Shown piece by piece: positions 61,116-64,000 of a stretch of DNA of 64,000 nt (position 1 is its first letter; each line of letters starts with the position of its first letter). The translations under genes were made by a program, and so were the position numbers. The stretch is from Mycolicibacterium gilvum (GTDB taxonomy: Bacteria; Actinomycetota; Actinomycetes; Mycobacteriales; Mycobacteriaceae): positions 6,014,001 to 6,078,000 of the forward strand of contig NZ_UGQM01000001.1 of the NCBI RefSeq assembly GCF_900454025.1. The letters are read 5' to 3'. The notes under the pieces were generated by a model. That model searched no databases, was not told the origin of the DNA, and saw only the letters and a program-made list of their open reading frames with translations.

Positions 61116-61529
61116 TCAGACCGGATCGAATCCAGAGATCAGCCAACGGTTGTTAGCCTTGTCGAGACTAGGACAGCAGTGCGATGGTGGAATCCTTGGC
61201 CGCCTAGAGAGATTCGGCGGCCGCGGTCTGCGGGTCATGCACAGAGGAGTACTGCCACTTGAAGTAGCCCCCCCCCCCGCCATCGCCAGTATCAGCGCCA
61301 GACCGGGCAGTACGCCGTACACCAGTATCCGACGCCAGGCGGTGCGACGTGTCTCGGTGGCCGGCAGCTTCTGTTCCCCCTCGTCGACATCGGCTGTGCG
61401 ATCAATTGCGGGAACGTCATCGCCCAGCGGCGCGACGGCATCGACGTCGACGGAGCTCTCCTGCGCAGGTGAGCCATCCGGTGGCGCGTCGGCGACGCCA
61501 ACGCTCCCACGCCTCTTCAATGTGATCAC
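61116..61529 (-). pseudogene. Mce-associated membrane protein gene (mam) remnant, distal copy
   Basis: The minus strand begins VITLKRRGSVGVADAPPDGS at a GTG (61529) that overlaps the stop of the previous mam gene, then the membrane segment ILVYGVLPGLALILAMAGG. An 11-base C tract at 61268-61278 shifts the frame; in the shifted frame the expected YFKWQYSSVHDPQTAAAESL follows, then a TAG (61204-61206) and KDSTIALLS. About 70 codons are then missing before the normal end LDKANNRWLISGFDPV. It has a frameshift, a nonsense codon and a deletion. Confidence 0.8.
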
Positions 61530-62150
61530 TGCACGAACTCCACGTTCGAGACCTTCACGTCGTGTCCAATCTTTCTGCATGGTCAAACGCATCCGCCATG
61601 TTTCGCGGCTGCTGTTGCGATATGCCGCAGCGGCATTCGGCGTGATCACTTTTACCGCAACGATCGCCTTCGCCTCATCTCCGGTGACCGACTCCAGCCC
61701 GGACTCCGCCACCGAGCCAACCGCCTTCGACTGCGTCTGTTTGACGACGTCGACGAACGGCGGTGACCGCTGGGCGAAGACGTCGTAGAAGGTGCCGGTA
61801 GCGGAGTCCAGTATGCGTTGGATGTCAACGTCGGCTTCGTGGTAGTCGATGGTGGTGAGATTCACCGCGCCCTGCCGGGCGGCCTGCAGGTACAGCCCGT
61901 TGGCCTGCTTCGACTGCCTGGCCTCGTGGGCGTGCACGCCCAACCACCCGGCCAACGCGCCAAGGGCCGGCACCGTGACCAAACCTGCGACGAGCCCCCG
62001 CCGCAGGTGCGGTACCCAGCGGCCGGCTTCTTTCTCGGTCCGGCCCTCGGTGAGGTCATCATCGTCGTCGTCGCGCCGACTGCGTCGGCGTAGTCAAGAA
62101 CGTCGGCGGTGGAAGATGTTTCGTCGTCCGACGTTTCGTTAGTGTCAGCG
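61526..62150 (-). pseudogene. Mce-associated membrane protein gene (mam) remnant, proximal copy
   Basis: The core WVPHLRRGLVAGLVTVPALG, then DIQRILDSATGTFYDVF and GDEAKAIVAVKVITPN is the Mam layout. Two frameshifts flank it. Near 61572 an extra A turns the normal end IGHDVKVSNVEFVQ-stop out of frame, fusing the open frame to the next gene. Near 62050-62090 the acidic N-terminus ETSDDETSSTADVLDYADA is in a different frame from the DDDDDLTEGRTEKEAGRW that should follow. The open frame 61116-61982 is therefore an artefact of two broken genes. Confidence 0.78.
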
Positions 62151-62159
62151 CGGAGGCGT

Positions 62160-62289
62160 TCAGCTGCCCGGAAATGCCACCATGGACTGCTACGTCTACT
62201 TCTTCGAGGCGCCCATGGCCAAATTGGCCTGGGTGTAGACCTTGCCGTCCGGGCCCATGTAGGTGCCGGTGGCCCGGTCGTACTCGGTG
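62160..62289 (-). pseudogene. C-terminal stub of an mce gene
   Basis: The minus strand reads RLVTTEYDRATGTYMGPDGK then VYTQANLAMGASKK, the C-terminal signature of Mce-family secreted/membrane proteins. It stops at a TAG (62196-62198), and the expected continuation TWQSM is still readable past it as T-stop-QSMVAFPGS. It lies just upstream (in transcription) of the two mam remnants, the usual gene order of an mce operon. Everything before about 62289 is missing. Confidence 0.75.
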
Positions 62290-62495
62290 GTCACGAGGCG
62301 AACGCCGCGACAGTGGTGAAGGTTATTGCCGAACGGCGACATCTGCCGACACCCAACGACGAGTGCCGACTGCTGGCGGCCATCGGTATGCTGCTGGTCG
62401 AGCGCGTCCTTGATCGATGGGTGTCGGCACCGGGGCGCGCTCTCGACGATCTAATCTGCCAGGAGTTCGCGGCGCTGCCCGCGGTACTGAAGTAG
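62290..62495 (+). pseudogene. C-terminal stub of a TetR-type regulator next to the mce remnant
   Basis: The plus-strand frame reads VVKVIAERRHLPTPNDECRL then MLLVERVLDRWVSAPGRALD and ends at 62495, the pattern of a TetR C-terminal domain (charged helix, then LDRW). No HTH exists upstream; the frame enters reversed mce sequence. Divergent tetR/mce arrangements are known in mycobacteria, so this could be the other end of the same deletion that removed the operon. Confidence 0.5.
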
Positions 62496-62561
62496 AGGCT
62501 TCGCTACCGCCGACGAATCGTCGAAGCGCCTACCGTTGAGGCCACATGCCGGTCATGCTGG

Positions 62562-63020
62562 CTAGGTCCTGTCGTTCTCGTGCCGGATGGTGAATTCGGG
62601 TATGCGGTAACCACTCTCGCCGAGGTCCGCAATGCAGGCCTGCACTGGTTGGCCGATGCGGACGTCGGCCGGGTCGGCGTCGACAACAGCGTTGATACGC
62701 AGGCCTGGCTGTTCGTCGAGTTCGATGAGGCCGACGACGTAGGGCGGTATGCGGCCCGGCACCAGCGCCTGGCGTATCACGATGTAGCTGAAGATGGTGC
62801 CCCGACCGCTGACTTCTTCGAAGTGCACCGGGCCGCCGGTATATCGGCTGCGTTCCAACGGAGGATGAATCCACTTGCCAGTGTCGTCGCAGCGACACAG
62901 CATCAACTTGCCCTGCTTGAGACCCTCCCAATACGGTGCCGAGTCCGGGTCCGGAACCGGGATCGGTGGCATCAGTTGCGGATTGGTGGCCGATGGCGAT
63001 GCCGCGGCTGTTGATGTCAT
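62562..63020 (-). CDS. DUF35 OB-fold protein (Ltp2 partner)
   Basis: A 152-residue DUF35 protein: a Pro-rich N-terminus, the rubredoxin-like region LMLCRCDDTGKWIHPP, and an OB barrel (GRGTIFSYIVIRQALVPG, PPYVVGLIELDE). The second Cys pair of the zinc ribbon is missing (LERSRYTGG instead of Pro-x-Cys-x2-Cys), so zinc binding is doubtful. The ATG overlaps the stop of the Ltp2-like gene (ATGA), the close pairing known for Ltp2 aldolases and their DUF35 partners. Confidence 0.87.
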   Translation of the reverse strand: MTSTAAASPSATNPQLMPPIPVPDPDSAPYWEGLKQGKLMLCRCDDTGKWIHPPLERSRYTGGPVHFEEVSGRGTIFSYIVIRQALVPGRIPPYVVGLIELDEQPGLRINAVVDADPADVRIGQPVQACIADLGESGYRIPEFTIRHENDRT

Positions 63021-64000
63021 GGCTTCTCCCTGCTGTAGACGTTGGCACCGCCGAAAGGACCGCCGCCGGCAGTGACGAGAGCGAGCTGCGCGTCGTCGAC
63101 CTGGCGTACGCCGGCGGCGTGGCGCAGCTGCAAGGCGGCTTCGTAGTGGTGGTTGAGGCCGTGGATGTAGCCCTCGGATAACAAGCCGCCGTGTGGGTTC
63201 ACCACCACGGCGCCGCCGTACGTCGCGCGGCCGGTGGAGAAGAACTTGCCCACCTCGCCCTTCTCGCAGAAACCGAAGCCTTCCATGGTGGCCATCACCG
63301 TGTAGGTGAAGCAGTCGTACATGCAGGCCAGATCCATGTCGGCCGGCGTCAGACCCGTCTTCTCCCAGATTCTAGGACCCGCCGTGCGCGAATACATCTC
63401 GGTTGGGTCATCCCACTCCGTCCACCCCGCCCCGCCCTGGGAGTTCGACGATCCGACCAGCCACATTGGATCCTGCTTGGCGTTGCGCGCGATGTCCTCG
63501 CCGGTGATCAGGATAGCCACCGCCCCGTCGACCTCGGACGTGCAGTCCAGCACCCTGAACGGCTCGTTGATCCAACGCGCGGCCAAGTAGTCGTCCATCG
63601 ACAGCGGCTCACGACGCAGCGCATGCTCATTGGGGCCAGCATGCTTGCGCTGAGTGATCGCGATGTGACCGAGATCCTCACAGGTGGAGCCGTACTCGTG
63701 CTGATGGCGGCGGGCCCACATGGCGAACCACTGCGGCGGCACCATAAAACCGGATGCGGTGTCGAACTGGTCGTGATGCGGCACCTGCATCGGACCCTCG
63801 ACATGACCGAACCGGTAACCGGACCGGCCGTTGAGCGAGCGATACACCAGTACCGCCTTGCACATCCCGGCTTCGATCACCGCTGCGGCAGTGGCGATCT
63901 GGTCGGCGACCAGGTTCCCACCGCCGTACATCGAGTTGGCCCATGCCAACTCGTCGATTCCGAGCGCCCACCCCACAAAGATCGGCTGCTCGGAGTCTCC
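63017..64000 (-). CDS. Ltp2-like thiolase-fold protein (5' end outside the window)
   Basis: At least 327 residues; the frame is still open at base 64000 (GDSEQPIFVGWALGIDELAW), so the start is beyond the window. No thiolase Cys loop is seen in the visible part. The C-terminal motif is NPHGGLLSEGYIHGLNHHYE, the Ltp2/aldolase form, and DMDLACMYDCFTYTV carries Tyr residues that are candidates for catalysis in this group. Retro-aldol cleavage of a side-chain CoA ester is the family role; the substrate is not known. Coupled to the DUF35 gene. Confidence 0.87.
   Translation of the reverse strand, partial: GDSEQPIFVGWALGIDELAWANSMYGGGNLVADQIATAAAVIEAGMCKAVLVYRSLNGRSGYRFGHVEGPMQVPHHDQFDTASGFMVPPQWFAMWARRHQHEYGSTCEDLGHIAITQRKHAGPNEHALRREPLSMDDYLAARWINEPFRVLDCTSEVDGAVAILITGEDIARNAKQDPMWLVGSSNSQGGAGWTEWDDPTEMYSRTAGPRIWEKTGLTPADMDLACMYDCFTYTVMATMEGFGFCEKGEVGKFFSTGRATYGGAVVVNPHGGLLSEGYIHGLNHHYEAALQLRHAAGVRQVDDAQLALVTAGGGPFGGANVYSREKP

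Noticed and set aside
61116..61982. A single 288-residue Mce-associated protein
   Set aside because: The open frame joins two different genes. The first has a shifted C-terminus near 61572 and the second has a C-tract frameshift and a deletion, so it is not one working protein.

Overview
The window is a 64 kb stretch of high-GC actinobacterial DNA, most likely from a fast-growing mycobacterium (Mycolicibacterium/Mycobacterium group). The reasons are family content rather than any search: DUF732 and CAP-like secreted proteins, a mycofactocin-type SDR, KshA/KshB-like Rieske oxygenase parts, Ltp/DUF35 thiolase-like pairs, remnants of mce and Mce-associated (mam) genes, and many TetR regulators. 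GTG and TTG starts and 1-8 bp gene overlaps are common.

Layout. 1-5.4 kb: end of a PEP-utilising enzyme gene with a MarR-like partner, an amidohydrolase divergent from a coiled-coil protein plus a tandem TetR regulator, and two secreted proteins. 5.4-13.2 kb: acyl-CoA synthetase, Ltp2-like protein and MaoC hydratase on the minus strand; thiolase, DUF35 and DUF2889 proteins on the plus strand; a TetR gene divergent from a membrane protein. 13.2-19 kb: kinase-like protein, KshB-like reductase and Rieske oxygenase, divergent from a TetR gene with four near-identical operator boxes. 19-22 kb: a TetR/amidohydrolase divergon with matching operators, a cupin, and a fadD stub. 22-34 kb: two acyl-CoA synthetases, an Ltp-type thiolase, a P450, two acyl-CoA dehydrogenase (ACAD) subunits placed around a second amidohydrolase/coiled-coil pair, a CoA-transferase and an SDR. 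34-36 kb: an IS256-type element inside the ruins of a divergent MFS/TetR locus. 36-45.5 kb: SDR, VOC protein, CaiB CoA-transferase and aldehyde dehydrogenase (minus strand); three ACADs, a GntR regulator and a thioesterase (plus strand). 45.7-54 kb: enoyl-CoA hydratase, thiolase and a synthase-like/DUF35 fusion (minus strand), divergent from SDR, two ACAD subunits, SDR and TesB. 54-60.5 kb: broken methyltransferase, hydratase, two SDRs, P450, acyl-CoA synthetase. 60.5-64 kb: isochorismatase-like protein, a decayed mce/mam/TetR locus, and a DUF35/Ltp2-like pair running off the window.

Taken together the genes form several parallel CoA-dependent catabolic modules: hydroxylation (two P450s, one Rieske system), CoA activation (four synthetases, two CoA-transferases), alpha,beta-dehydrogenation (three probable heteromeric ACAD pairs and one single ACAD), hydration, beta-hydroxyacyl oxidation by SDRs, and thiolytic or retro-aldol cleavage (Ltp/DUF35). 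The pattern resembles degradation of steroid-like, terpenoid or other branched/alicyclic acids; the substrate cannot be read from the sequence. Regulation looks local: palindromes lie between most divergent gene pairs. At least four loci (fadD stub, MFS/TetR, methyltransferase, mce/mam/TetR) show deletion or frameshift decay.
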